Part shown: positions 17,898 through 27,368 of the stretch, one piece after another | Layout: each line of letters begins with the position of its first letter | Position numbering within the stretch: the stretch's first letter is position 1 | NCBI RefSeq assembly: GCF_002153605.1 | Contig: NZ_JOPG01000022.1 | Location: 62,001 to 126,000 of the forward strand | Reading direction: 5' to 3' | Length of the DNA stretch: 64,000 nt | DNA from: Acetobacter malorum | GTDB taxonomy: Bacteria; Pseudomonadota; Alphaproteobacteria; Acetobacterales; Acetobacteraceae | Notes under the pieces: generated by a model | Databases searched by the model: none | Seen by the model: the letters and a program-made list of their open reading frames with translations, nothing else | What the model was told of the DNA's origin: nothing | Program-made: the position numbers and the translations under genes

Positions 17898-18887
17898 TTA
17901 CTCCTTTTGCGGCCCTCCTGCCGCCTGCAGGCCTTCCGCGTTTTCCTGCGTCATGCGGGCAAATTTTCTGGCCAGCACCGCACAGACGAACAACTGGATC
18001 TGGTGATAGATCATCAGCGGCAGGACGATAAGCCCGACCGAGGCCGCCGGGAACAGCACGTTGGCCATCGGCACGCCAGACGCCAGTGTTTTTTTGGAAC
18101 CACAGAACACAATGGCAATCTCATCGCGCAGCGGGACACCAGCCAGACGGCTGCCATAAGCCGTAATCAGCAGCACGCAGACCAGCAGCAGGAAGTCTAC
18201 CAGCGCAATCAGGCCAAGCTGGCTCAGCGGCAGGCGGTGCCACAAGCCCTGCATTACGGCCTCACTGAAGGCGGTATAGACCACAATCAGGATCGACCCC
18301 CGATCCGTCAGGGATAGGAGCTTCTTATTCCGGTGCGCCCACTTACCGATCCACGGCTGGAGCAACTGACCAAGAATAAACGGCAGCAGCAGCTGGAAAA
18401 CGATATTCATCACATTACCAGAGGCCCCGCCATGCTTGCTGAGCACCAGCCCCACCAGAAACGGCGTGATAAAAATCCCTGCAATATTGGACGCTGTGGC
18501 AGCACAGACAGCCGCTGGCACATTGCCGCCGCCAATGGAGGTGAACGCAATAGAAGACTGCACGGTGGATGGCAGGCAGCACAGGAACAGCACCCCGAGC
18601 CAGACATCATTCTGCAAAAGCCCCGGCATCAGAGCATGTGCGGCCAGCCCCAGCAGCGGGAACAACACAAAGGTGCAGGCCAGAATAATCAGATGCAGCC
18701 GCCAGGCCATCACGCCATCCACGACCGCTTTGCGGGACAGGCGCGCGCCTTGCAGGAAAAACATCAGGGCAATGACAAGAATGGCAAGCCACTGGAAAAC
18801 CGGCACCGCCGCACCATGGCACGGCAGGACCGTCGCCAGAAAAATGGTGCAGATCAGGCCAATGAGGAAAGGGTCCAGTCTGAACAT
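17898..18887 (-). CDS. Bile acid:sodium symporter family membrane protein (SBF-like, YfeH type)
   Basis: A 329-aa integral membrane protein with about nine or ten hydrophobic segments from DPFLIGLICTIFLATVLP to VGLIVLPLMIYHQIQLFVCAV. The family motifs FFLQGARLSRKAV, CCLPSTVQSSIAFTSIGGGNVPAA and FCGSKKTLASGVPMA identify the SBF-like group of the sodium/bile acid symporter superfamily. Substrate unknown; family members carry organic anions. It is first of a two-gene unit with the PLP decarboxylase three bases downstream. ATG 18887 lies nine bases after AGAGCG. Confidence 0.87.
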   Translation of the reverse strand: MFRLDPFLIGLICTIFLATVLPCHGAAVPVFQWLAILVIALMFFLQGARLSRKAVVDGVMAWRLHLIILACTFVLFPLLGLAAHALMPGLLQNDVWLGVLFLCCLPSTVQSSIAFTSIGGGNVPAAVCAATASNIAGIFITPFLVGLVLSKHGGASGNVMNIVFQLLLPFILGQLLQPWIGKWAHRNKKLLSLTDRGSILIVVYTAFSEAVMQGLWHRLPLSQLGLIALVDFLLLVCVLLITAYGSRLAGVPLRDEIAIVFCGSKKTLASGVPMANVLFPAASVGLIVLPLMIYHQIQLFVCAVLARKFARMTQENAEGLQAAGGPQKE

Positions 18888-19000
18888 CTGCTGCGCTCTT
18901 TTTAATGTGACACGCGCTTTTAGATCGGACGCGTGAAATCTGTATTATTTTTAAGATCCGGATTGCACCCGGCTCCCGCATACGCCACCTTTACGATCAA

Positions 19001-19933
19001 ATGAATTACAAAACCATTCTTTCCCCCGCTGGTCTCATGCTCGTGAGCCTTGGTTTTTGCGCCGCCGTTGTTCCGTTACAGGCAACGCACGCCGCAGCTC
19101 CTCCCGCCAGTTGCGCCGTGATCACGCACGGGGCCGCACAGGATAGTGCGCATGGTGTGACCTATGAAAATGTGGTCGTGCGCACGCCAGACGGCAGCAG
19201 CGGCCTGACGGCGGGCAAAATGACCTTTACCGGCAGTTCAGCTGACGCGGCGCATGATCAGGCTGACGCCGCCTCTCTGCTGCTGATGTCCGCTATCACC
19301 GGGCGCCACAACGCCGCGTGTTCAGACTGGCTGGCACAGCAAGGGCAAGCCGCCGCTGCGACCCTGAAAGCTGGTGGTGGGTATGACATCACATGGAACA
19401 ATGCAGTCCTGACGCACGGCTCTAACCGCGTGTCCAGCAGCACTGCGCATTTCAAGGTCGACGGCAGCACCTCCGCTCATACCAGCGCGGCGACCCTCGC
19501 TCTGTCTGGCCTGAGCTATCAGGGGATCAGTAATGAAGCCCTGCTCCCCTCCGCGGCTAATGCTGCGTTCTCGCTGCCTGCGTCAGAACTGCCTGCACTG
19601 ATGGCAGCCATTGGTGGCCGCTCCACCGCTGCCCCCGCCGTCCATGTCACCATTTCCAGCTTTAATGCCACGCGCGATACCGTGCATATGACAGGCAACG
19701 GCACCGCGACCCTGACCGGGAATGTTAACGCCACCACGGCCTCCGGCCATCTGGAAGTCAGCAATCTGGAAGCGCTGATTGAAAAGGCCCGCGCGGCCAA
19801 GCAGATGAAGCTGGCCGCTGGCCTCGTGCTGGCCCGACTGGTAAGCCATGCCCAGAATGATGCCAATGTGTGGAACACCATCTGGCAAGGCGGCGTGCTG
19901 ACTGTGAACGGCTTCCCGCTTCCGCTTCACTAA
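19001..19933 (+). CDS. Exported protein of unknown function
   Basis: A 310-aa protein that I do not recognise. A signal peptide with a hydrophobic core (LMLVSLGFCAAVVPLQATHA) is followed by an Ala/Ser/Thr-rich, beta-like mature sequence with alternating hydrophobic residues (for example VHVTISSFNATRDTVHMTGNGTATLTGNVNATTASGHLEVSNL). The end, WQGGVLTVNGFPLPL, faintly resembles the closing strand of DUF2125/YdgA-type envelope proteins. It probably lies in the periplasm or is attached to the outer membrane. It stands alone, 113 bases from the divergent transporter gene, and ends in a clear bidirectional terminator shared with mfd. Confidence 0.7.
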   Translation: MNYKTILSPAGLMLVSLGFCAAVVPLQATHAAAPPASCAVITHGAAQDSAHGVTYENVVVRTPDGSSGLTAGKMTFTGSSADAAHDQADAASLLLMSAITGRHNAACSDWLAQQGQAAAATLKAGGGYDITWNNAVLTHGSNRVSSSTAHFKVDGSTSAHTSAATLALSGLSYQGISNEALLPSAANAAFSLPASELPALMAAIGGRSTAAPAVHVTISSFNATRDTVHMTGNGTATLTGNVNATTASGHLEVSNLEALIEKARAAKQMKLAAGLVLARLVSHAQNDANVWNTIWQGGVLTVNGFPLPLH

Positions 19934-19952
19934 TTTCTTAAAACATATACCG

Positions 19953-19989
19953 AAAAAAAAGCGGGCTGCCTGAGCAGTCCGCTTTTTTG
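19953..19989. terminator. Bidirectional intrinsic terminator
   Basis: An A8 run, stem GCGGGCTGC / GCAGTCCGC (one G-T pair, loop CTGA-type) and a T6 run lie between the convergent unknown exported gene and mfd. It should work for both strands. Confidence 0.85.
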
Positions 19990-20056
19990 TTGGTCCGGTT
20001 ATACTCCCTGCAAGCCCGCCCAGACACAGCGCGCGCAAGCCCTCGGTGTAAAAGGA

Positions 20057-23000
20057 TCAGGCAACTTCTGCCGCCACCTTCTTTGTCATTTTGACCAGAT
20101 CCCGCAGCACGCGGCGGGCCAGATCAATGCGTTGAGCATTGGTCAGTTCCCGCACCACCGCCATTTTGTGGTCGGGGCGCAAGCGAACAGCACCATCTTT
20201 CCAGCGCCCCATCCACTGCACCAGCCCTGCGGGGTTTTTGAAGCTGTTATTGCGGAACTGAAGGACCATGCCCTTCGGTCCAGCTTCCAGACGTTCAACA
20301 CCTGCGGCGCGACACAATCTTTTCAGATCCACAATATCCAGCAGGTTCTTCACCTCCGGCGGCAGCGTGCCAAAACGGTCCACCAGTTCAGCTTCCATTG
20401 CTTCAAGCTCTGCATCAGACGCCAGACCACTGATGCGACGATACAGACCAAGACGCACGGGCAGATCCGGCACATAGGCATCGGGGATCAGAACAGGCAG
20501 ACCGACGATGATATTCGGCGTCCAGTCCCGATCTTCCGCACGGCGCCGGCTGGTTTCATTACGGAGGTCGGCCACCGCATCTTCCAGCATCTGCTGATAG
20601 AGTTCGATCCCCACTTCCCGCACATGACCCGATTGCTGGTCGCCCAGCAGATTGCCTGCCCCGCGCAGATCCAGATCGTGCGAGGCCAGCGTGAAGCCCG
20701 CCCCCAGCGTATCCAGCGTCTGCATGACTTCCAGACGCTTTTCCGCAGAGGTGGAAAGTGCGTGCGTTTGTGGCCAGGTCAGATAGGCATAGCCGCGCTG
20801 TTTACCGCGCCCCACACGTCCGCGCAGCTGATAGAGCTGCCCAAGGCCAAACATGTCGGCCCGGTGGATAATCAGCGTATTCACCGCTGGCATATCCAGC
20901 CCGCTTTCCACAATATTGGTGGAGAGCAGGATGTCATATTTCCCGTCCGAGAACTCGGTCATCACCCGTTCAAGTTCCGTAGGTGTCAGACGACCATGTG
21001 CCTGCACCACTTTGGCATCCGGCACGATAGAACTGAGGCGTTCGGCCAGACGATCCAGATCTTCAATGCGCGGAGCCACGCAGAAAATCTGACCACCACG
21101 GAAACGCTCGCGCTGAATAGCCTCCCTAATCACGACGCTATCAAACGGCATGATAAAGGTGCGCACTGCCAGACGGTCAGTCGGGGGTGTTGCAATCAGG
21201 CTCATCTCCCGCACGCCGGAGAGCGAGAGTTGCAGAGTACGCGGGAGAGGCGTGGCAGAAAGTGTCAGCACATGCACGTCTTCACGCAGTGCTTTCAGCT
21301 TTTCCTTATGGCCCACGCCAAAATGCTGTTCCTCATCAATAATCAGCAGATCAAGCGAGGCAAACTGCACCGTTTTAGCCAGCAGGGCGTGCGTGCCGAT
21401 CACGATATTCACGGAGCCGTCCGCAAGACCTTTGCGCACAGCTGTTGCTTCCTTGCCTGTCACCATGCGGGACAGCTGCGCGACGTTGATGGGAAAGCCT
21501 TCAAAACGTGCAGCAAAGGTGCGGTAATGCTGGCGCGCCAGCAGCGTGGTCGGCACCACAACAGCCACTTGTCCACCGGACATGGCTGCAACAAAGGCCG
21601 CACGAAGCGCAACCTCCGTCTTCCCAAAGCCTACATCGCCACACACAAGCCGATCCATCGGGCGGCCTGAACCCATATCATCCAGCACATCGGCAATGGC
21701 GCGGGACTGGTCATCCGTTTCCACAAACGGGAATCGGGCACAGAACTCGTCCCATAGCCCCTCCGCCGGAGCGAGAACGGGAGCTTCCTTCAGGGCGCGG
21801 GCGGCAGCGGTGCGAATCAGCTCTCCAGCCATATCGCGGATGCGCTGCTTCATCTTGGCCTTACGGCCCTGCCAGGCAACACCACCGAGCTTGTCCAGCG
21901 GCACACCTGCCTGATCGGAACCGAAGCGGCTCAGCAGTTCAATATTTTCTACCGGGAGATAAAGCTTCTCGCCGCCATCATACAGCAGACGCAGGCAGTC
22001 ATGCGGGGCTACGCCAACACTGACTGTCTCCAACCCGTCATACCGGCCGATCCCGTAATCCTGATGAACCACCAGATCTCCGGAGGAAATTTCTCCGGCC
22101 TCGGCAATCAGTTCATCTGCCCGACGCCGACGGCGTGGCGGGCGGCCAATACGTTCGCCCAGCAGATCCTGCTCGGATACAAAAGCCAGATCATCCGCAA
22201 CAAAGCCGCGTTCCAGCCCCAGTGTCAGCAAGGCAACTGAACCGGCTTTGGCTTTGCGGGCCGAGGCCCAATCATCATAGCTCTGAGTGGCAACGCCGTG
22301 CTCACGCAGCAGCGTGCCAATGCGCTCACGTGAGCCTTTGGTCCAGGCCGTGACGTACGTCTTGCGCTTGACCTGTCCCCAGTCCCGCACCTGCTCCCCG
22401 AGAAGTGTGAAAACCTGCTCACGCTGGGCACCGGGCACAATCTTGGCAAACATCTTGCCCGGCCGCCCGCCAACATCCATGCCCGCAGCGCCATCAGGTT
22501 TGGCATAAGGGCTAAAGGCAACCACAGGCAGACGGCTGAGAATCGCCTCCCAGCCTTTGGAATCGAGATACAGCAGATGTGGTGGCAAAGCGCGGTACGG
22601 TGTTTCCCCTTCCCGCGCTGGTTGGCGGCGCGCCTGATAATGATCGGCGATCATGTCCAGACGGTTTCTGAGCACGTCCTCCACCTGATAATCCAGCGAG
22701 ACGGAAGCATTCGGCAGATAGTCGAACAGTGTTTCCAGCCGCTCATGGAAGAGCGGCAGCCAGTGCTCAATGCCCGGATAGCGCCGACCATCGGAAATAT
22801 GCTCATACAGCGGGTCAGAGGCCGCAGCAGGACCAAAAACATCCCGCCAGCCAGTGCGGAAACGGGAAATACTGGCGGCATCAAGCGAGAATTCGGAAAC
22901 AGGCCGCAGGGTCAGCGCATCCTGTTTGGAGGTAGAGCGCTGGGAGCCGGGATCAAAAGCACGGATATTTTCGACTTCATCGCCAAACAGATCCAGCCGC

Positions 23001-23536
23001 ACAGGTTCAGCGGCCCCTGCTGAGAACAGGTCAAAGATACCACCGCGCGAGGCAAACTCGCCTGCTTCCATCACCGTATCGGTGCGCGTGTAGCCATTGG
23101 CAATCAGCAGTTCGATCAGAAAAGCCTGATCAAGGCTTTCGCCCTGTTTGACCGTCAGAGACTGGCCTTCAAACGTAGAGCGCGGTGAGACGCGCTGCAC
23201 GGCGGCAGAAACAGTTGTCAGCACCAGACGCGGGCGACCGTCAGACGGTTCCAGCAGGCGCGTCAGGGTCGCAACACGCTCCGCCACAATTGCCGGGTTG
23301 GGAGAAACCCGGTCATACGGCAGGCAATCCCATGCCGGGAAACGCAGGGTTTCCACATCCTCCGCCACATAAGCCAGCATATCTGCCAGCCGGGCTGTAG
23401 AGGCATCATCCCGCGCAATATGCAGGACAGGCCCTTTATGTTCTCTGACCCTTTTGGCCAGCAAAAGCGCATCATACCCTTCAGGCACACCCCAGATGGG
23501 CGCAATACGGCCCTCAGCGCTCGTCTCTTCCGTCAT
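20057..23536 (-). CDS. mfd: Transcription-repair coupling factor
   Basis: A 1159-aa superfamily 2 translocase that removes stalled RNA polymerase and recruits UvrA. The UvrB-homology N-terminal part includes LPAWDCLPYDRVSPNP-like FPAWDCLPYDRVSPN; the RNA polymerase interaction region has HQDYGIGRYDGLE; the motor has Walker A CGDVGFGKTEVALRAAF, the DEEQHFGV box, SATPLPRTL and the TRG-type QLRGRVGRG motif. Full length for the family. ATG 23536 overlaps the sdhE stop by four bases (ATGA), so it is translated coupled to sdhE; an in-frame GTG ten codons upstream lies inside sdhE. UvrC is also in this window, about 21 kb away. Confidence 0.97.
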   Translation of the reverse strand: MTEETSAEGRIAPIWGVPEGYDALLLAKRVREHKGPVLHIARDDASTARLADMLAYVAEDVETLRFPAWDCLPYDRVSPNPAIVAERVATLTRLLEPSDGRPRLVLTTVSAAVQRVSPRSTFEGQSLTVKQGESLDQAFLIELLIANGYTRTDTVMEAGEFASRGGIFDLFSAGAAEPVRLDLFGDEVENIRAFDPGSQRSTSKQDALTLRPVSEFSLDAASISRFRTGWRDVFGPAAASDPLYEHISDGRRYPGIEHWLPLFHERLETLFDYLPNASVSLDYQVEDVLRNRLDMIADHYQARRQPAREGETPYRALPPHLLYLDSKGWEAILSRLPVVAFSPYAKPDGAAGMDVGGRPGKMFAKIVPGAQREQVFTLLGEQVRDWGQVKRKTYVTAWTKGSRERIGTLLREHGVATQSYDDWASARKAKAGSVALLTLGLERGFVADDLAFVSEQDLLGERIGRPPRRRRRADELIAEAGEISSGDLVVHQDYGIGRYDGLETVSVGVAPHDCLRLLYDGGEKLYLPVENIELLSRFGSDQAGVPLDKLGGVAWQGRKAKMKQRIRDMAGELIRTAAARALKEAPVLAPAEGLWDEFCARFPFVETDDQSRAIADVLDDMGSGRPMDRLVCGDVGFGKTEVALRAAFVAAMSGGQVAVVVPTTLLARQHYRTFAARFEGFPINVAQLSRMVTGKEATAVRKGLADGSVNIVIGTHALLAKTVQFASLDLLIIDEEQHFGVGHKEKLKALREDVHVLTLSATPLPRTLQLSLSGVREMSLIATPPTDRLAVRTFIMPFDSVVIREAIQRERFRGGQIFCVAPRIEDLDRLAERLSSIVPDAKVVQAHGRLTPTELERVMTEFSDGKYDILLSTNIVESGLDMPAVNTLIIHRADMFGLGQLYQLRGRVGRGKQRGYAYLTWPQTHALSTSAEKRLEVMQTLDTLGAGFTLASHDLDLRGAGNLLGDQQSGHVREVGIELYQQMLEDAVADLRNETSRRRAEDRDWTPNIIVGLPVLIPDAYVPDLPVRLGLYRRISGLASDAELEAMEAELVDRFGTLPPEVKNLLDIVDLKRLCRAAGVERLEAGPKGMVLQFRNNSFKNPAGLVQWMGRWKDGAVRLRPDHKMAVVRELTNAQRIDLARRVLRDLVKMTKKVAAEVA

Positions 23537-23856
23537 CCGGCTATCCCAACTCCTTTTGCGCGACACGCATCAACCATCCGGCGTAACATGGGGGTCTCCC
23601 GCTCTGGCGGCAATGGCAGACGGCCAAACAGCCAGTCCGTCAGGTCCGGGTCCGGGATTTCCAGAATGGCTTCCATGTCCGTCAGCTCCGCCGCGTTCAT
23701 GGTGCCGACGTTCTCTTCAACAAAGCCGCCAATCAGGGCGTCTGTCTCAAACGTGCCGCGATGTGACGCGCGAAACAGCAGGCGACGACGCCGGGAGGCC
23801 AGAGCCTCCTCAGAATCCTGTTCGGGCGGAAGAGTGGTCGTTGAATTGTGTTGCAT
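23533..23856 (-). CDS. sdhE: FAD assembly factor SdhE (succinate dehydrogenase assembly factor 2)
   Basis: A 107-aa small helical protein that promotes covalent flavinylation of succinate dehydrogenase. RRRRLLFRASHRGTFETD contains the essential RGxxE motif, and LIGGFVE and LTDMEAILEIPDPDLTDWLFG match the family core. It precedes mfd with an ATGA overlap, and is divergent from recG; sdhE-mfd and recG neighbourhoods are frequent in alphaproteobacteria. No succinate dehydrogenase genes are in the window. Confidence 0.92.
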   Translation of the reverse strand: MQHNSTTTLPPEQDSEEALASRRRRLLFRASHRGTFETDALIGGFVEENVGTMNAAELTDMEAILEIPDPDLTDWLFGRLPLPPERETPMLRRMVDACRAKGVGIAG

Positions 23857-23925
23857 GGCGCTGGTGTCCTATAGCCTTGGCGTTCTCTTCTGTCAGCCTG
23901 CCAAACAGAGGCCTCTGTCGCGCCA

Positions 23926-26070
23926 GTGTCCAGCCCCCCGCCTATCACATCCGCTTCGGCGCCCGGTCCGTTTGACCGCTCCAGCCTGTCCAGCATGCTG
24001 GCGCCGCTGGAAACACTGCCGGGTGTCAGCACAGCGCGGGCAAAGCTGCTAAGCCGCATTGCTGGTGGTTCCCGGGTTCTGGACCTGTTGTTCTGCCTGC
24101 CGGAAAGCGTGGTGGACCGCCGCCTGCGCCCCACTCTGGCGCAACTCAGGCCAGACACAATCGCAACCATCTCCGGCACCGTACAGGATATCCGCGCCCC
24201 TGCTCCGCGCACCCGGCAGCCATGGCGTGTGACGCTGGCAGACGGCACGGGTCAACTGGAACTCGCTTTTTTCTCCAAATGGCAGGCGGAAAAGGTCGTC
24301 CTGGGCGAATCCATCGCGGCCTCCGGCAAGGTCGAACGGTTTGGTGAACGCCTGTGCATGACCTCGCCGGATTATCTGCTTCCCGCCCGCTCGGCAGATC
24401 GCATCCCCGGTCTGGACCCGGTCTGGCCGCTCACGGCGGGGCTGTTTGCGGGCAACGTCCGTTCGGCCATGACGGCCGCCCTCACCCGCCTGCCGGCCAC
24501 ACTGCCAGAATGGCATGAGCCTGCCCTCATCAAAAAGAAAGGCTGGCCGGACTTCATCACCGCCCTGACATGGATGCATTTCCCAGACCGCATTCCGGGC
24601 AGTGACGCCGGGGACGCATGGCGGGCGCAGCAAACACGCGCGCAGGCCCGGCTGGCCTGTGATGAACTGCTGGCTGATCAGCTTGCCACCCGCATAGCCC
24701 TGCATGCCTCCCGCGCACGCCCCGGCCGTAGTCTGCGGGGTGATGGCCATTTACAGCGACAAGCTCTGGCAGCCTTTGGCCATGCGCCAACCCCCGGCCA
24801 GAAAAAGGCTCTGGCTGAGATTGAAGCCGACATGGCCGCCCCCTACCGCATGAGCCGCCTCCTGCAAGGCGATGTGGGTGCCGGCAAAACGCTGGTCGCC
24901 TTACTGGCTATGCTGCGGGCCGTAGAAGCTGGCACCCAGGGAGCGCTGATGGCCCCCACGGAAATTCTGGCTCGCCAGCATGCCGCCACCTTTGCGCACC
25001 TTTCTCCCGTGCCCGTTGCGTTCCTCTCCAGTTCCGTCAAAGGCAAAGCCCGCAAAAAAGCCCTGCAGGAAATAGAAGATGGCACGGCCCGACTGGTAAT
25101 CGGCACGCACGCGCTGGTGCAGGAGACCGTGAAATTTGCAGATCTCGGGCTAGCGGTGATTGATGAGCAGCATCGGTTTGGGGTGGAACAACGCCTGACG
25201 CTGGTGGAGAAAGGACCGGCCACGGACATGCTGGTCATGACTGCGACCCCCATCCCCCGCACCCTGCTGATTACCCGCTTTGGGGATATGCAGATCAGTC
25301 GGCTGGACGGCAAACCCGCAGGCCGTAAGCCTGTACGCACCTCCCTCCACACAATCAGCGTGATGGATGACGTCATTGAAGGGCTGGCCCGTGCCCTGAC
25401 CAAAGGCGCCCAGATTTTCTGGGTCTGCCCGCTCGTCTCGGAAAGTGAGGCACTGGATATCGCTGCGGCAGAAGCCCGGCAGGCGGCCCTGCTGGAACGG
25501 TTTGGTGAAGTTGTGGGGCTGGCACACGGGCGGCAGGACGCCAATGTGCGTGAAGAAGCGCTTCAGGAATTTGCACAGGGCAAAACCCGCATTCTGGTCG
25601 CCACAACCGTCATTGAGGTGGGCGTGGACGTGCCAACAGCCACCATCATGGTGATAGAACATGCCGAACGCTTCGGACTGGCCCAGCTCCATCAGCTCCG
25701 CGGGCGTGTGGGTCGTGGTTCTGCGGCATCTTATTGCCTGATGCTGCATGATGAAGGGTTAGGACTGACCGCCCGCCGCAGGCTGACCTGCCTGCGCGAG
25801 ACCGAAGATGGCTTCCTGATTGCCGACGAAGACTTCCGCCTGCGCGGCGGGGGGGACATGACTGGCCGCCGCCAGTCCGGGCTACCAGAATACCGGATGG
25901 CCCCGGAAATTCTGGTGGATATGCTGCTGGAAACCGCGCATGCCGAGGCGGAAAAACTCCTACCCGATACTGCGCCATTGACCGCCGCACCGCCGCTTCC
26001 TCTTGCGGCCAAAATTCTGCTGATTTTGTTTAACAAAACTGACGCAGCCCGCATCTTTGCTGGTGGCTAA
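23926..26070 (+). CDS. recG: ATP-dependent DNA helicase RecG
   Basis: A 714-aa superfamily 2 helicase that remodels stalled forks and branched DNA. The wedge domain (OB fold) spans about residues 60-160 (ATISGTVQDIRAPAPR, GTGQLELAFFSKWQ). The motor shows Walker A LLQGDVGAGKTLVALLAM, DEQHRFGVEQR, TATPIPRTLL, and QLRGRVGRG near the C-terminus. The GTG at 23926 gives a family-like length, though its ribosome site (AGAGG) is far; an internal ATG at 23995 just before LAPLETLPGVS is an alternative start. Only ten bases separate its stop from the convergent AraC gene. Confidence 0.95.
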   Translation: MSSPPPITSASAPGPFDRSSLSSMLAPLETLPGVSTARAKLLSRIAGGSRVLDLLFCLPESVVDRRLRPTLAQLRPDTIATISGTVQDIRAPAPRTRQPWRVTLADGTGQLELAFFSKWQAEKVVLGESIAASGKVERFGERLCMTSPDYLLPARSADRIPGLDPVWPLTAGLFAGNVRSAMTAALTRLPATLPEWHEPALIKKKGWPDFITALTWMHFPDRIPGSDAGDAWRAQQTRAQARLACDELLADQLATRIALHASRARPGRSLRGDGHLQRQALAAFGHAPTPGQKKALAEIEADMAAPYRMSRLLQGDVGAGKTLVALLAMLRAVEAGTQGALMAPTEILARQHAATFAHLSPVPVAFLSSSVKGKARKKALQEIEDGTARLVIGTHALVQETVKFADLGLAVIDEQHRFGVEQRLTLVEKGPATDMLVMTATPIPRTLLITRFGDMQISRLDGKPAGRKPVRTSLHTISVMDDVIEGLARALTKGAQIFWVCPLVSESEALDIAAAEARQAALLERFGEVVGLAHGRQDANVREEALQEFAQGKTRILVATTVIEVGVDVPTATIMVIEHAERFGLAQLHQLRGRVGRGSAASYCLMLHDEGLGLTARRRLTCLRETEDGFLIADEDFRLRGGGDMTGRRQSGLPEYRMAPEILVDMLLETAHAEAEKLLPDTAPLTAAPPLPLAAKILLILFNKTDAARIFAGG

Positions 26071-26080
26071 ACGGCCGGGA

Positions 26081-26851
26081 TTAGGGTTTATCGCCCCCAA
26101 CAACGGCGGCAAAACGACCCGGTGTCATACCCACATGCGTTCTAAAGACCTCGATGAAGCTGCTTACCGTTTCATACCCAAGGTCAAACGCTACGGTCGT
26201 CACAGGCCGCCCCTCCGTGAGCCATTCAATGGCCTGCACGACACGAGCGCGCGCGTGCCAGACGCGGAAGGAAAAACCCGTTTGCGCTTTATACCAACGA
26301 CTGAACGTTCGTTCTGAGAGAGAGGCCTGCTCCGCATAGGCGTGCATGCTCTGTCGGCCCGCAGGATTTCTTAAAATATCCTCCGCCACGGCCAGTAAGC
26401 GTGGATCAGACGGCATGGGCAGACAGAATTCTTCTCGTGGACTGCTGGCAATCTCATCAAGAATGACCTGCGCGATATGCGTCTGCTGTGCTGTCAAATG
26501 TTCTACCGCCGGCCAGAGAGCCGCCCGCAGAACAGCTTCCCTCAGTAACGGAGAGATTAAGAGGCGTTGCGGTCTGTCCGGTATACCCCGGCATGCGGAC
26601 TGTGCGATATAAACGCTCCACCCATGAAATGGCCCGTAAGACCGAAACTCATGAGCAAGATGCGGAGGTACCCACATGGCCATCGCAGGTGGTACGACCC
26701 AGCGTCCTTCTGACGTACTGAGCATGGAAAGTCCGGTTATCGTGCCGATCAGCTGCCCACGCGCATGCTGGTGCGCGTTCGTCTCCCGCGCGCTACGACC
26801 CCGTGCACACTGAGCGATAAGAAGAGGCTGATCCCTGTTGAGGGCCTCCAA
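26081..26851 (-). CDS. AraC family transcriptional regulator
   Basis: A 256-aa regulator with an N-terminal cupin domain (HQHARGQLIGTITGLSMLST, WVVPPAMAMWVPPHLAHEF) and two C-terminal helix-turn-helix motifs (ASLSERTFSRWYKAQTGFSFRVW and VAFDLGYETVSSFIEVFRTHVGMTPGRF). Such regulators sense a small ligand in the cupin. The best conventional start is TTG 26851, without a good ribosome site; the frame stays open, and looks coding (AAISDPFLP), for 18 more codons up to a stop but contains no ATG or GTG there. It is divergent from the NTF2-like gene, its likely target. Confidence 0.85.
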   Translation of the reverse strand: MEALNRDQPLLIAQCARGRSARETNAHQHARGQLIGTITGLSMLSTSEGRWVVPPAMAMWVPPHLAHEFRSYGPFHGWSVYIAQSACRGIPDRPQRLLISPLLREAVLRAALWPAVEHLTAQQTHIAQVILDEIASSPREEFCLPMPSDPRLLAVAEDILRNPAGRQSMHAYAEQASLSERTFSRWYKAQTGFSFRVWHARARVVQAIEWLTEGRPVTTVAFDLGYETVSSFIEVFRTHVGMTPGRFAAVVGGDKP

Positions 26852-26968
26852 CGGGAGAAATGGGTCTGAAATGGCAGCTAACCCGTATTGATTGGCATAA
26901 CCCCATTAACGGGCCATGCCCCGCATAAGGCAAGACTGGTTTTCCTTCACTGCCAACAGGAGATCCGA

Positions 26969-27364
26969 ATGTCTTCCTTCACCTCTGAACACATCATCCG
27001 CAAAATGTTTGAGACGTTTACGGACTTCAGCACCAGTCTGGAGCAGCTTAAAACGTTCCTGACGCCTGATTACCGGCAAATTGTGGATGGGCGCACCCTG
27101 ACGCTGGACGACTTTCTCACGCATGCCCACGCCTTGCGGGAAGCACTTCAGTCACTTGAGATCACGATTGAACGGATCGTTTGTCAGGAAGACAGAGCAG
27201 CAACTGTGCATGTTGCCCGGGCGATACACCCCTCCGGCCATATCAGCAGGATCAGGGTAATCGCGTTTTTTGAGATTAAAGACGGACGCATCGCGCTGGT
27301 CGATGAACTTACGCACGTTCTTGAAGGAACCACCGAGGATACCGCTCTCGGGTCCCTCCAATAA
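26969..27364 (+). CDS. NTF2-like / SnoaL-like protein
   Basis: A 131-aa small protein with the pattern of a nuclear transport factor 2-type cone: an N-terminal helix pair (IIRKMFETFTDFSTSLEQLKTFLTPDYRQIVDG), a middle helix (DDFLTHAHALREAL) and C-terminal strands (ISRIRVIAFFEIKDGRIALVDELTHVLEG). The fold serves enzymes and ligand-binding proteins alike, and function cannot be named. CAGGAG lies seven bases before ATG 26969. Divergent from the AraC gene and followed by a strong hairpin terminator, so it is probably a single-gene unit controlled by that regulator. Confidence 0.75.
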   Translation: MSSFTSEHIIRKMFETFTDFSTSLEQLKTFLTPDYRQIVDGRTLTLDDFLTHAHALREALQSLEITIERIVCQEDRAATVHVARAIHPSGHISRIRVIAFFEIKDGRIALVDELTHVLEGTTEDTALGSLQ

Positions 27365-27368
27365 AACA

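Noticed and set aside
20132-21670. Long open frame (512 codons) on the plus strand
   Set aside because: It lies opposite mfd, whose helicase motifs are intact; the plus-strand translation shows no family features and is a shadow of GC-rich codon use.
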